64,000 bases of DNA from Avena insularis (lineage: Eukaryota > Streptophyta > Magnoliopsida > Poales > Poaceae): positions 237,315,661-237,379,660 of the forward strand of contig CM042685.1 of NCBI GenBank assembly GCA_023614405.1, read 5' to 3'. Shown in pieces: positions 22,215 through 33,318 of the stretch; position 1 is the first letter of the stretch, and each line of letters starts with the position of its first letter. Below the pieces are notes generated by a model. That model was not told the origin of the DNA. It saw only the letters and a list, made by a program, of their open reading frames with translations, and did not search any database. The position numbers and the translations under genes were made by a program.

Positions 22215-23627
22215 TTCTTCATCAATAAAAATCTCAGGTCTTTCTAGACACTTCATTTTTATTGTTTCATGCATTGTTGTGTTGTTCTTGGAGCGTCTTA
22301 GTTTTCGTTTTTGGTTTTCGTTTGCTTAGTTTGCTTGATCAAGTTGGTTGGTTACACCACACTTCTTTTGGAGAGAGACACACTCTGTTTCCATTGCCTA
22401 GAACACTCTAGTTTTCACTCTTATTGTTTTGTGAGTGTTTACTTTTGCTAGCACTGCGTTTAGCCTTACTTTTCTTGTGCTTTCAGCTTAGAAATTTTTA
22501 GTTCTTCTTTTTGGATTTGTGAAACAAGCTCACTGATGTTTTTTTCTTATTATCTTTGTGAGTTGTTTCAAATAAGTTGTTTGGTGTTGGAAAAGAGTAG
22601 AAAGCTTCATGCTTATATTGGTACAAAAGGGAGCTTGTTTTGACCGTGGCTTAGACTTTAGCATGACATGCTAGGTGTTGTTTTGACCTTAGGCGTAGTG
22701 ATTATTGCTGTAGCATGGCTTGCTCCAAGTCATTGGGATTGCTTAGTGTGCCTTGAAGAAATTATGCGTTGTTTTAGCATGCAAAAGCATAGTATTGTGG
22801 TATTCTCCTTTGATGCTTTGTTTGGGTTGACTTGTCACATGCTCACACCATGTTATGACTATGAACAAGTCACCATAGCCTCTATGATCATTTAGTCCTT
22901 GACTTGTAGTACCACTTTATGCTTTGATTGGTAATGTTTTGTCGCTCTGCATGATTATGGCCATTATTGCTCTCTTAGTTGGTCGCTCCCAGTCTTTTGC
23001 TAGCCTCTACTTCTATGAGTAAGTCCTACTCATGCTTCCAACTCCCAAGAAACCAAGTTTTTCCAAAGTGTCCACTATAAACTCCTATGCATGGTGTGTT
23101 ACACCATTCCAAGTATATTCTTGTTTTCAACTATCTTCCAATTAAAAACTATTTTGTTATGTGAAAAATTAGTGATTAAATCCCTCACGAACTTGATGGC
23201 ACATTTTATTCTTTGCCCCTAATAAACTTGAACCATTTAGGCAACTTTTTTGTATATGCTTGCACTTATACGTTAGGATTATCAGAACCGTGCTGTCACG
23301 GGGAACGTTTTCAACATTGCACTTGTACTTTTTGTACTCAGTTGATATCATGCTCTTTTGTCTATGGATGTCACCGATGTGAAATAAAGAGGGAACTTGT
23401 AAGTCCATGGAGTTTGTATTCTGTGTTAGAGAAACGCATGGGCCGCTAGCCTAAGCCATGCCTAATCATGGTGGAAACTTGCAGCATCACCATAATGAGC
23501 TATCTATGAAGCATCCTCAATAAAAAGCTATGCATATGGTAAATAAAAAGATTTCTAAGATGCTCATTGTCTGCTTGCCTTGTCATTTTGGTTATGGAAA
23601 GCTCTTGTACCATGTGCAAGGGGTACC

Positions 23628-23632
23628 CTGTT
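23628..23632. repeat. Left target-site duplication of element E (CTGTT)
   Basis: The right copy at 46830-46834 is CCGTT. The uninterrupted homologue in C (reverse of about 12136-12146) also has CCGTT, so the left copy changed C to T at a CpG. Confidence 0.85.
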
Positions 23633-24142
23633 TGACATGGTTATACCCTACGGGTACACGACCTTAGCATACCTAGTCCAGCCCAAGGAAGGCCCACGAG
23701 AACATGCGCCAGCCCATGAAGACTTTCGGGTGGCCAGGGCCCATGACGCCTTCGGATCCTTGGAAAGCAAGACTAGAGTAGATAGAAAATTCAAAGGGGT
23801 AAAACCCTAAAACCTGTAACCGACTCGATCTATGCCTGGGACCTTCCTACCTATATATAAAGGCTAGGAGGGCTCGACGAGGAGGTCTCCTACAATCTCT
23901 CGCACACCACCGCATACACACCTCCACGCCAGATTGCATCTGCGCACCCCTGTACTTTTTGGTTCCGTCGTAATCAAGAGCAAACAAGCTGGAGTAGGGT
24001 TTTCCCTCCGGGGGCCTGAACCTGGGTAAACCTCGTGTCCCCGTGTTGCTTGTTTGCTAACTGTTCCGCGATCTCCAGCATCCCCATCTTCTCCAAAACC
24101 CAAGTCCATAACAATGGGCATTGACGAGATTAAACCTCGTCA
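23633..24142 (+). repeat. 5' LTR of element E (510 bp)
   Basis: It runs from TGACATGGTTATACCC to AAACCTCGTCA and pairs with 46325-46829. Scattered differences are mostly CpG-to-TpG/CpA. A cluster of mismatches lies at about 23951-23975. Confidence 0.93.
23852..23860 (+). promoter_or_regulatory. TATA box in the 5' LTR of E
   Basis: TATATATAA lies about 220 bases into the LTR; the 3' LTR has CTATATAAAG at about 46544-46553. It is the likely promoter for genomic RNA. Confidence 0.65.
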
Positions 24143-24144
24143 AT

Positions 24145-24162
24145 TGGCGCCGTCTGTGGGAA
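24145..24162 (+). other. PBS of element E
   Basis: TGGCGCCGTCTGTGGGAA begins two bases after the LTR. This is the usual Tat-lineage primer-binding site; the first nine bases also fit tRNA-Asp, so I leave the tRNA open. Confidence 0.8.
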
Positions 24163-24188
24163 CTGGGGGCGCTGATTGTGCGATCGTG

Positions 24189-26499
24189 ATGGTCCCAACC
24201 AAAGCGATCTACAACTCTGCGATAACGGAGAGTCATCTCCTCTTCGGCGCCTTCGACGTCATCGCCCACTCGCCAGCCACCCTGAAGGACTTCGAGCCCG
24301 TTGGCGACGGACTCGAGATCTTGTTCAGGAGATTTGGCTTCCAGGTGGGGCAGACCGGCACCCTCCGCCTCCCAGAGCGGGTGCCCCTGCCATCAATCAG
24401 GCTTGCTTCGTGGGATCCACAGCCCGTGCTACGCACATCACCATCAACAGACGAGTCCTATGACAGCAGCAGCTGCAACTCAGATCTGTACGATCCACCA
24501 TCGGATGAAGGGACCTACGGTTCCGAATCCGAAAGCTGCGGCAGCAGCAATCCGATCTACGAGCGCTACCAGTGCGCCGCAGTCATCCAGAGTGACATAG
24601 ATCAGGAGCACAACCCACCACCCAACCCGCAGGGTAAAAATAACGGGAACAGAAGAAGCCAGTCCCCCCACCCAACGGGAACGACACGGATCGGGTCATC
24701 CACCTCAGCAAGGAAGGATGGGCTCAAGCACGCGAAGCCGTAGCAGACAATAAGATCCTGCCCGCAGATGCCTCACGGGACCTGCTAATGGCATACCACA
24801 TGCTCCTCATCGAGGAGCACAAGAAGCAAGTGAAGATGCAAGATGTGCTTGACAAGCGCAAGCAAGCAGCCTCGGAGTCCAGTGCGCGGCGAGCTGCGCT
24901 CTCCGCCATGGGCATCGGCTCCAGCTCGCATGGAAACCATGGCAACAAGAACCGTTCTCGTACGGAGAACATGGATCCCAAAGCACGTCGCGAGGTGACT
25001 CAAGCCCTCAACGCATCCTTCCTGGAGATGGATGCCGATGGCAACGTCATCCCGAAGATGCCGCAAGCTGTGATCATGGCAGCCACCACGTACCTCGCGT
25101 CCCATCCACCTCCGAAGGGGGACCCTAAAAGGGCCATGCACAAGTCCGCGCTTACCGAACTCGGACTCGTTGGATCCATGCTCCACGGAGAAGCTCCTGC
25201 GGAGCCAAAGAAGAAGGTTGCGGTCAGGTTCAACCGCAGCCCCATGCCCTCATCCGAGGATGAAGAGCACGACCTTCCTCGAAGGCACAAGAGCTCGCGC
25301 CGTCGCAGCCACGACTACGACGCTCGAAGCATGCTAACCCAGCGCAAGATCGACAAAGCGCGCGCTAAGCGCGTATGCTCATCCGAATCCGAAGAGGATG
25401 ACGACGAAGGAGAACTCTGCGGAGCCCGATGCTTCAGCAGATCCGTTCGGCGGACGCGGATGCCGCAGAATTTCAAGCTTCCTTCGGACACTCCGAAGTT
25501 CGACGACACACAGGACCTCAAGGCGTGGCTCAACGACCACTTGTCGTCCGTCAAGCTACACGGCAGAAACAAGGAAACCGCCATGCAATGCCTTCAGCCA
25601 TTTCGGATCCGGCTTAGCCTATCTTCGTGGATCCATCCGGGAGGAGATGGCGTACAGTTTCGTCCGAAACTTCAAGGGCACCAACAAGAGGCCTGCCTCG
25701 ATCGAGGAGCTGCGGGTCTGTACCCAACGAACGGGCGAATCCATTCGCTCGTACATACTGCGCTGGTCCAACACCAAGAACTCCACAACGCACATATCTG
25801 AGGAGAGAGCTATCGATGCCTTCAAGGACGGCGTCTAACGCCAGGACTTCAAAGAAGAACTTTGGCGCGTTAAGCCCAAGACACTCGACCACCTCATGGA
25901 CATCGCCAACAGGTGGGCCGACGGCGAGGACTCCGTCCACCTAGCGCACTCGGAGGATGAAGACGACTACGGCCAGCGACGTGAACGCCGTAGCAAGATA
26001 AGATCACGCGTATACGACAATCGCGATGGACCCGACATGGTCGCGGCTGGCTACGCCGACCGCCGCAGCGACGGCAACCGCAGCAACAGCGGATACCGTG
26101 GAAGCAACTTCCGCGACGGAGGATGCCCAACGCAGTCATGGCAACGCCATGGCCGTGACGATGGACCCTCAGCATACGACAAACTGTCGGGGTCCATGCA
26201 CCATCCACTTCTACATCGACAAGCAGGATGGCAAGAAGAAGGCATGCCACATGCAAAAGGACTGCCGCGAGTTCCAGAAACTCAGCGAGAGCATGGCCCA
26301 GATGAGGCAGCAAGCCCCGAACCCTGGATACGGGAACACACCTGCACCAGGCGAGATCGCACATGGAGTTCCTCCACCACCACCCGCGGGACCTCCGAAC
26401 CACCCAATTGCACCCGCGCAGAATAATGGTGGGCACGGGTACCCCGCACCGAAAGAATCGATGATGATCCAAAAAGGGTGCCCAACAAACAGGGTATAG
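24189..26499 (+). pseudogene. Element E gag (Tat-type capsid/nucleocapsid polyprotein), frameshifted
   Basis: Start chosen at the ATG at 24189, the first in the frame after the PBS. The frame is open to 24743, then continues in another frame at 24788-25620 and in a third at 25627-25838. The central part carries the retrotransposon gag signature (KFDDTQDLKAWLNDH, NFKGTNKRPASIEELRVC, TGESIRSYILRW, DIANRWADGEDS), which forms the capsid. After 26026 the C-terminal part (CTIHFYIDKQDGKKKACHMQ ... CREFQKL) replaces a classical knuckle. An in-frame TAG at 26497-26499 separates gag from the protease, which lies in the same frame. At least two frameshifts disable it. Confidence 0.8.
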
Positions 26500-26529
26500 A
26501 ATAAAATCACCCGCCAAATTAACCTGGCC

Positions 26530-27084
26530 GTGAGAGCTCCGCCCGCCATCCCTGAGTACCTCAGCGGATCGAAATCCTGCATCACGTTCAGCCGTTCGGA
26601 TCACCCTTGCCAGGTCCCTCGCCCAGGTCATGCTGCCCTGGTGCTTGAGTCGCAGATCGGCGGGTTCGACATGAGCCGCGTCTTCATGGACGGCGGCAGC
26701 GGCATCAATCTGATCTTTGCCAGCACCTTGGCAGCAGTGTGGATCCCGTTGTGCAGCCTGGAACAATCTGATACAACGTTCCACGACATCGTCCCAGGGA
26801 AGGGTGTATTCCCCCTGGGAAATATATGGCTCGATGTCATCTTCGGCAAGCCGGATAACTTCCGATGCGAGCGACTAGAGTTTGAAGTGGTGGACTGGCC
26901 ATCACAATATCACGCCATCCTCGGGCGCGTGGCATTCGCACGATTCCTGGCGGTACCGCACTACGCGTACCTGCTACTCAAGATGCCAGGACCCAGGGGC
27001 GTCATCACGGTCCACGAGAGCTTCACCCGATCGGACCACTGCGACAGGGACTTCAACAGAATCTCCCAGTCCTTCGGCATGTAG
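26530..27084 (+). CDS. Element E aspartic protease domain (retropepsin-like)
   Basis: An intact frame of 184 codons, in frame with the C-terminal part of gag, so it is a domain of the polyprotein rather than a free gene; the ATG shown is the first Met after an upstream TAG. The active-site motif FMDGGSGINLI fits the D-(S/G)-G-type retropepsin loop of Tat elements, and HAILGRVAFARF near residue 145 is the conserved helix before the protease end. It cleaves the Gag-Pol precursor. The closing TAG at 27082-27084 probably replaced a Gln codon, since the frame stays open downstream to the F insertion at 27134. Confidence 0.75.
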   Translation: MRAPPAIPEYLSGSKSCITFSRSDHPCQVPRPGHAALVLESQIGGFDMSRVFMDGGSGINLIFASTLAAVWIPLCSLEQSDTTFHDIVPGKGVFPLGNIWLDVIFGKPDNFRCERLEFEVVDWPSQYHAILGRVAFARFLAVPHYAYLLLKMPGPRGVITVHESFTRSDHCDRDFNRISQSFGM

Positions 27085-27128
27085 GAGGATCTAGTAAGGC
27101 TCCGCGAGGTGACGGACAACAGGGCACC

Positions 27129-27133
27129 CCTAG
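27129..27133. repeat. Left target-site duplication of element F (CCTAG)
   Basis: The right copy at 37589-37593 is CCCAG, one C/T difference. The third C of CCCAG is in a CHG context, a plant methylation site. Confidence 0.75.
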
Positions 27134-30100
27134 TGTAAGGTTCCCAACCTTTAATAAGGTAGAGATCCCTGTGTTTACAATGCTAGTCCCTGGATCAATA
27201 GCTAGCATCCACAGTTAAGATGTAATATCAAGAAACAAAGGTCATAATACAACTTTATAACCAGGAGTAAAATATTTCATTACATCTTACATAGCTCATT
27301 TGGCTATTACATTACATTGCAGCAGAATATCTTTAAGCATGGGGTCCTTCATCTTCAAAGTGCCACAGGCAGATATGTTGGTTGTAGACTTGTAATCCTA
27401 ATCATTAAACTTCACTAATATCAAACAAACCTGCAACATAACAAGTTACAACCACAAGGGTTAATACATTTGAATTGTATTGGCAAGTGATACTATGGTA
27501 GTATAGTAGAGTCTATCATCTATATGCATTTGGCTAAGTGGAGCTTAGGCTTGCTTTGCTCAAAATAGATTTTCCTTATCATTTGAAATCACTAAGTTTT
27601 TGCTTTGACAAAATCTTTCCAAAGGCATTCCCCAATAGAAATTGGTGATCCTTTAACCCTTGTTCAACCACAAGTTTTTAACTTAGAAATTTGGATGATG
27701 AGATTCTTGATAGCTTCCATGTCTTGATGCTCAAATTGTCCTTTACCAGGGACATGTCTAAGTACTTAGATTTTACACTCTGCAGAGGTGGTGCACTTTC
27801 CCCACAAGACTTGGTTTCCCAAGACAAGATCTTTCAGAAGCCTTCCCTTAGACCAGAATGGACGCGTTCCAACCTATCAATCCCCTACCACCAACTGTCC
27901 ATTTGGCTAAGTTATTGCAACCTATATGATCCAGGCAGAGCCCATAATGCCAAGTGGTTGCACTTGAAGCTTCTCAACATTTGACATCTCAAATCTCTTT
28001 GTTCCTGGGTGGCCATCCACAAGTGAGATACACAAGGTAAACCATAGAAATGGGCCTTGTGTAACCACTCAACCAAAAACCACCAAGCAAGTCCCTTTCC
28101 ACCCAGGTGATTCATTCACTTAGTTGTTTTATTAAACGAAACACAAGTCCTCAGACTTAGAAATTTTTCCATAGCATGAATATATATATTCCACCCTTGT
28201 TTTCTATTAGCTAAGCTAAGCATGATAGTAATAGGAATCTTAACTGAGGAAATTTCTACTAAGGTTTCATCTACTAGGATTTCCCATGGCATAATTTATA
28301 CTTAGCAAAAATTCCATGCAAGTCCTATTTAGAAATATCACTAATGCATAGTGAAAATAATGGGACAAAAGTATGAAGCATCACTTGCCTTGTTGGTAGA
28401 GAGTATAAGTTCACTCCTTGATCTTTGCAATGTTCACTCACTTCAAATCACTACAATTCAATCAAGCAAACAATATTTCAATCTACCATTCAAGCAATTC
28501 ATCACATGAAATCATAGTAACAAAACAATGCATGCAAGCATGATAAAGATTGTTTTATTTGTAAAAGTGGTTTCTAATGGTTCATAAACATTTGAAAACA
28601 CCTAATGATCATTTTATAAAGTGGCAAAACCATTTGCAAAAGGTTTTACTTCATAAACCATTTTTAACCAAATCATTATTTTATGTGGTGAAGAAATGCT
28701 TTTAATAAGGCAACATTCTATAGGTTTCACAAAATATGTTTTCAAACCATATAACCTTGTGTTTAGGGTCAGAGAGTTTATTTCCAAAACATTTCCCAAA
28801 GGTTATCCTCCAAAATCATTTCTAACAATTAAACCATATTTTTATTTGACTAGAAATGGTTTAAATCAAATATTCATTCTTTTGTTTCACCAAATACATT
28901 TTTGAAACCACAATTTGTTTCCTAAGGTCAGTAGGTTCAAAACACATCATTTGCCAAAGATTTTATCCTTAAAATCATTTTGGAATAAATTTTATAACCT
29001 AAACATGCATACATAAGTTTCTGCAAAAACAAATATTTTACCAGAAGCTTTTTACTCAACAAAGTGCATGGTTGGCTAGGGCTTGTCTTGCTGAATCCAT
29101 TGATATAAAATTTGCAAAAATTGGTCGTGTAGATTAAAAGTTATGAATTATTCAAATTGGAACATCTAATAGATCTATTCTGTTTTAAATCAAACAAGCA
29201 GAGCCACGTGGCGTGTTCTAATTCGTCGGTACCGGTTCGCGTGGATCAGCAACATGAGGCGTTGGATCAAGTTACATCGCACGGCACAGATTGCGTACCC
29301 CTTCAGTGTTAAGTGATTCTATCGCATCCTTACGATCTGCATCTAACGGCTGGAGACGGCCTGACCAAACTCTGGCGAAGCTCAGCGGCAGCGCGCGGTG
29401 GCGACGCTCGGCTAGCGGCAGAGCTGGTGATAGAGGAAGCAAGGAAGGAGAATAGGTGGCTCACCGTGATCGCCGTGGCACGGGGATGCTCAACCTGCTC
29501 AAGTTGACGGGAAGGCGCATGTGGTTGCTGATAATTGCTCGTCGGAGTTGCGTCTGACGACGGCCACGCTCTGTCGTTGTCGAGGGCGGCGCTACGGGTC
29601 ACGAGGGAACAAACGGAAGACACGGTTAGCTTCGTACGCAAGTCACGGACATGCGTGCATAAAAAGGAGGGCAAGGGGGGTCTGGTCTCACCGGTAGGGC
29701 TCGTCGGAGCGGAGGCAGACGGTGGCGCTACTCTGGCGGAGGTGTTGTCGAGCTTGCAGGGCACGCGCGGGCGAGCTGACAATACAGAGAGGTCCGCCAG
29801 GAGAGGGGGAACAAGTTCGTGTGCGCCAGGGAGCAAGGGGGCGCGTGGGCTGGCCGGAATCGTCGCCGGAGCTTGTCGGAGACAGGGGGGTCGTCGCGAG
29901 CAATACAGGCAGCCTAAGGGCTCTAGTGGGGTGGCGTCTGGGGGGAAAGAGGGAGAAGAGGGAGGCGATTAAGAGTGTGTCGTTGTAGCGAGGAATTAAT
30001 CGGCCGTTTAACGCTAATTGAAGGGCACAATCACGACAGAAACAACAGCGAGGTTTTGGGGATGAATGGGTCGCGGGTTGACAACAAGGTGAGCTGGCGG

Positions 30101-31394
30101 TGGGGTCCGCTTGGCAGCGTGAGAAAGGAGTGGGGAGATGGGGTCCATCTGTCAGCGACGCTGCGGGTGAGTTCGTTGGTTTGAATCGTTTTCTGCTGGA
30201 GAGGAGGAGAGGTGGGCTAACTGGGCCTTGTTGGGCTAGCTGACTGGGTCGAGTCCGTTTTCATTTTTTTATACTGATTGTCTTTCTTTTTCCTTTTCTT
30301 TTATTCTGTTTTGGTTTTGTTTAATCAATTCAAGCATCCATTTGAATTCAAATTTTTGTCAAATTTTGTGTAGCTTTAAACACTGATTAGTAATATAATC
30401 TGAAGTCAAATTTGAAATAATATTTTTATTCTTTTTGGGGTCTTTTAATTTTTTAGTTAGGCCCTTGTTTTGAATCATACAAGATTAATAATATTTCTAA
30501 ACACCATTTAAATTCTTTTAGACTTTCCAAATCCTTTCAGTAGGTTTTTATTTGATTATTTGGGTGTCAAATAATTGATCTTGAATTATTTGGAAAAGCT
30601 TTTAATAAGATTTATTAATCATTTAAAAATTGGGTTTGTCTTTATTCCAATAGGATTTGGTCTAAGCCATTTTATTTTATTTTGGAAATTCTTTATCCAA
30701 TATTTTTATTTGGATTGGGATCATAATTCATTCCACTTGTTTAAGGATTTGTCCAAGATTTGATTTGGTCTTTTTAAATATTCTTTAATTAATATTTCTT
30801 TCTTCATCTTTAAATTCCATATCTTTTTATTTAGAGATCCAAACTTGGTGATTCCAATTTGTAAAATTTTATTTGATATTTGTTTAAAACTTTTTAAATC
30901 CCTTTAGGATTATTTTCTCACCATTTGGTATGGATTTTAGATAAGTGCTTTATTGGCTTTGAAAATTTAATTTCCTTATCTTATTAAATTCATAAGATTT
31001 TATTTATGGTTCCAAATTAAGTGAAACCAATTTTTATGGTCTTATAATATTTCTATTTGTCTTTCTTGATCATTTGTGAATGTTTGTTGACAAATTTTTA
31101 TATGGATCAAATCCATAGGCTTGGAGATAACTTGGATATTATTTTATTCCATTTGGGTTTAGGGTTTGGATTTATTTTCCAAGTGTTTAAATTTCCAGAT
31201 ACATTCATTGAGGAATGCATTTCCCTTGATTTGGATTTTTGTTGGATTCAAACTTTTACCAAAGTTTGTTCAAGATGGGATTTTAAGTTTCCTTTTAGAA
31301 ACAAAAGTTTCTTTTCACCCTAAAATTCAACAATAATTTATTTTGTTTATTTATTTTTCACATTACAAGATTTGGAAAATCTTGGGATGTGACA
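27134..31394 (-). repeat. 3' LTR of element F (4261 bp)
   Basis: It is near-identical to 33319-37588. It includes a GC-rich block at about 29195-30240 within AT-rich sequence. Frames such as 29313-29507, 29330-29836 and 29535-29972 come from this block, overlap on both strands and lack motifs; I do not call them genes. Bases 29808-29860 differ strongly from the other LTR. Confidence 0.94.
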
Positions 31395-31396
31395 GG

Positions 31397-31490
31397 CTAC
31401 CACCCTTAAAATAAATCTCGTCCCGAGATTTGGGGAGGCTAGGGGTTACAAGTTGGCTCAAAGCAACTAGGGTACTACCACCCTTAAAAT
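31397..31490 (-). promoter_or_regulatory. PPT, hairpin and second PPT-like copy of element F
   Basis: Plus-strand CTACCACCCTTAAAAT (31397-31412) is the reverse of the PPT TTAAGGGTGGTAG. The perfect 8-bp hairpin AAATCTCG-TCC-CGAGATTT lies at 31413-31431. A second CTACCACCCTTAAAAT follows at 31475-31490. G and A have the same three parts in the same order. Confidence 0.7.
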
Positions 31491-31502
31491 TTCCCAACTA
31501 GA

Positions 31503-32543
31503 TTACATCTTGGCTTGCTTGGGATCTTGTTGAAATCTCTCTAGACAAACATCTGCATAGTGTCCTTTGTTTCCACATTTGAAACATGTGACAAGGCTGA
31601 GATCCTTCATAGGCTTTATCTTAGGTTTCATCTTTTCTGGACAATTGCTTGCATAATGTCCTTGTTCTTTGTATTTGAAACACATCACTTGGCTGATATC
31701 TTTCTTTTCCTTTGGTTTCATTGCCTTTTGTTTGTTTCCTTGATCCTTCTTCTTTTATGGGCATTCATTGGCATAGTGTCCCATCTCTTTGCAAGTGTTA
31801 CATTGCACTTGGCTTTTGTCCTTCTTTTTCTTGGGTTTCTCCAAAGCTAGGAGTGCTTCTAGTTCATGTTCTTCATATGTTATCTCATAGGTAGGAATGT
31901 TTACTGGTCTCCTTGACCTTCTATTGCTCCTGGGATAATACATATGTCTCCTCTTTGGTCCTTTAAATTGGGTCATATTGCTGGGAGGTACAAGCTGAGA
32001 TTTTCCTTTGTCTTCATCCTTCTTGGTAGACTTGGCTCTCTCATGGTAATCTGCAATCAGTTGTTGCACTCCACCTTGTTTCCTTTGTTGAACTATGGAA
32101 TAGATGGGGCATTGGATAGGGACATGATTATTTCCTTCACATAAGTAACATGTAGCTTGAGATATGGGGCATTGGTTAATTGGATGTTTCTCTTCACAAT
32201 TGGGACATTGATCTTCATGTTCCTTGGAAGTGTGATTCTTGTCTCCACAAATATTGCAAGCTTGGGTTCCTTCTAGAATATCATCTTTGTCATCCTTGTT
32301 GTCACAAACTCCTTTGGAAGAGTTGCTTCCCATGTTGATCATTTGATCTGTCACCTTATGCAACAATTGGGTTTGGGTTTCCAAAAACCTTTGCATGGTT
32401 GGATATACCTCACTGGTGTTGGCTATAAATTGAGCTGTCACTTGGTTCAACTGGGTTTGGGTTACTATGAGTTCTCTCATGTTGTCCTCTTGGTTGTTGT
32501 TGTTGTCACCATCCTTGATGTTGGAGTCTCTTGGAGAAGTCAT
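31503..32543 (-). pseudogene. Poly-zinc-knuckle protein of element F (one nonsense codon)
   Basis: The frame runs from ATG 32543 (MTSPRDSN; an upstream in-frame ATG at 32615 is less likely) to a stop at 31503-31505, about 346 codons. A single in-frame TAA at 31755-31757 probably replaced a Glu codon. The N-terminal 100 residues are polar with TQTQLNQVTAQF / TQTQLLHKVTDQ heptad-like repeats, a possible coiled coil. Then follow Cys-His motifs: CNICGDKNH..., CPNCEEKHPINQC, CYLCEGNNHVPIQC, CNTCKEMGHYANEC, a damaged CFKYKEQGHYASNC and CFKCGNKGHYADVC, separated by Lys/Arg-rich linkers (KGPKRRHMYYPR). CCHC knuckles bind single-stranded nucleic acid in retroviral nucleocapsids. Since capsid and enzymes are absent, a trans-acting nucleocapsid-like RNA-binding role is inferred. 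Confidence 0.75.
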
Positions 32544-32968
32544 CTGTTTGGGTTGGATTTGGATTAGAATGGGCAAAAAGATTTCTAAGGAAATAATTCT
32601 AATCACACACATCACAATTCACACAAGCAATGTGCAAGCAACCACAAACAAACATTCCACTCAAACAACAAAGTTTCAAGCATATTTTAGGCAACCAAAA
32701 ATATTTTTGTTACACCACATAAGTTGGTGTGTTTGACTTAAACTAAATATGATGGTCCATCTATATGGTTCACTTGAGATCTTTCCTTCTTTCTTGGTTG
32801 ATTCTTCTTGCATGAGATCATGGTTTCCTTGAAAAAAAATTCTTGGTCACAAGAACTTCAAAGGTGATGATGATTCCTTCTAAGTTGTGTTTCCTTAGTC
32901 TTCAAGTATTGAGCAATATTTCTTGTCTCACTTGTAGTCCTTAGTGATATCCAAGGTTGAAGTCCTTT

Positions 32969-33092
32969 GAAGATGTTGAAGTCATTAGAGTTGAAGATGT
33001 TGAAGTCATTAGAGTTTGAAGATGTTGAAGTAATTAGAGTTTGAAGATGTTGAAGTCACTAGAGTTTGAAGATGTTGAAGTCATTAGAGTTG
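32969..33092 (-). repeat. 25-bp minisatellite in the leader of element F
   Basis: Five units of about 25 bp (GAAGATGTTGAAGTCATTAG plus AGTTT) start at 32969, 32993, 33018, 33043 and 33068, with few substitutions. The array lies between the PBS and the ORF, in the 5' leader of the minus-strand RNA. Confidence 0.85.
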
Positions 33093-33304
33093 ATGAAGTC
33101 CTTTGCTCATGGTGAAGTCTTTGGCCATGGGGTAGGCTTTGTCCATCAAGTTTGAAATAGAAGAGATGTAGAATCAAAACCAAAATGGTTTGAGGAAAGA
33201 GTTTACAATATTGTTTGTAAATAAGTTTTGGAACAAATACAACTCCTATTTTTCTAAGGGGTTTTGTCCAATCCTAGGTTTACAAATCCTACAGGCAACA
33301 CAAT

Positions 33305-33316
33305 GCTCTGATACCA
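33305..33316 (-). other. PBS of element F (initiator tRNA-Met type)
   Basis: The minus strand reads TGGTATCAGAGC two bases inside the 5' LTR, which begins (plus strand) TGTAAGGTTCCC at 33319. Confidence 0.92.
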
Positions 33317-33318
33317 TC

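Larger units (their letters stand above)
21735..23632 (+). other. Non-coding internal domain of element D, first part
   Basis: It continues the alignment with C in reverse (13838 down to about 12140) without open frames. It contains the central PPT-like pair. It is interrupted at 23632 by E and resumes at 46830. Confidence 0.65.

Noticed and set aside
24057..26585. Minus-strand and alternative-frame ORFs up to 296 codons across the gag of E
   Set aside because: Shadows of GC-rich gag coding; the plus frames carry the gag and protease motifs.
29313..30184. Group of Arg/Gly/Ser-rich ORFs on both strands, repeated at 35476-36416 and 60873-61938
   Set aside because: They are products of the GC-rich LTR block; no domain motifs, frames not preserved between F and G.
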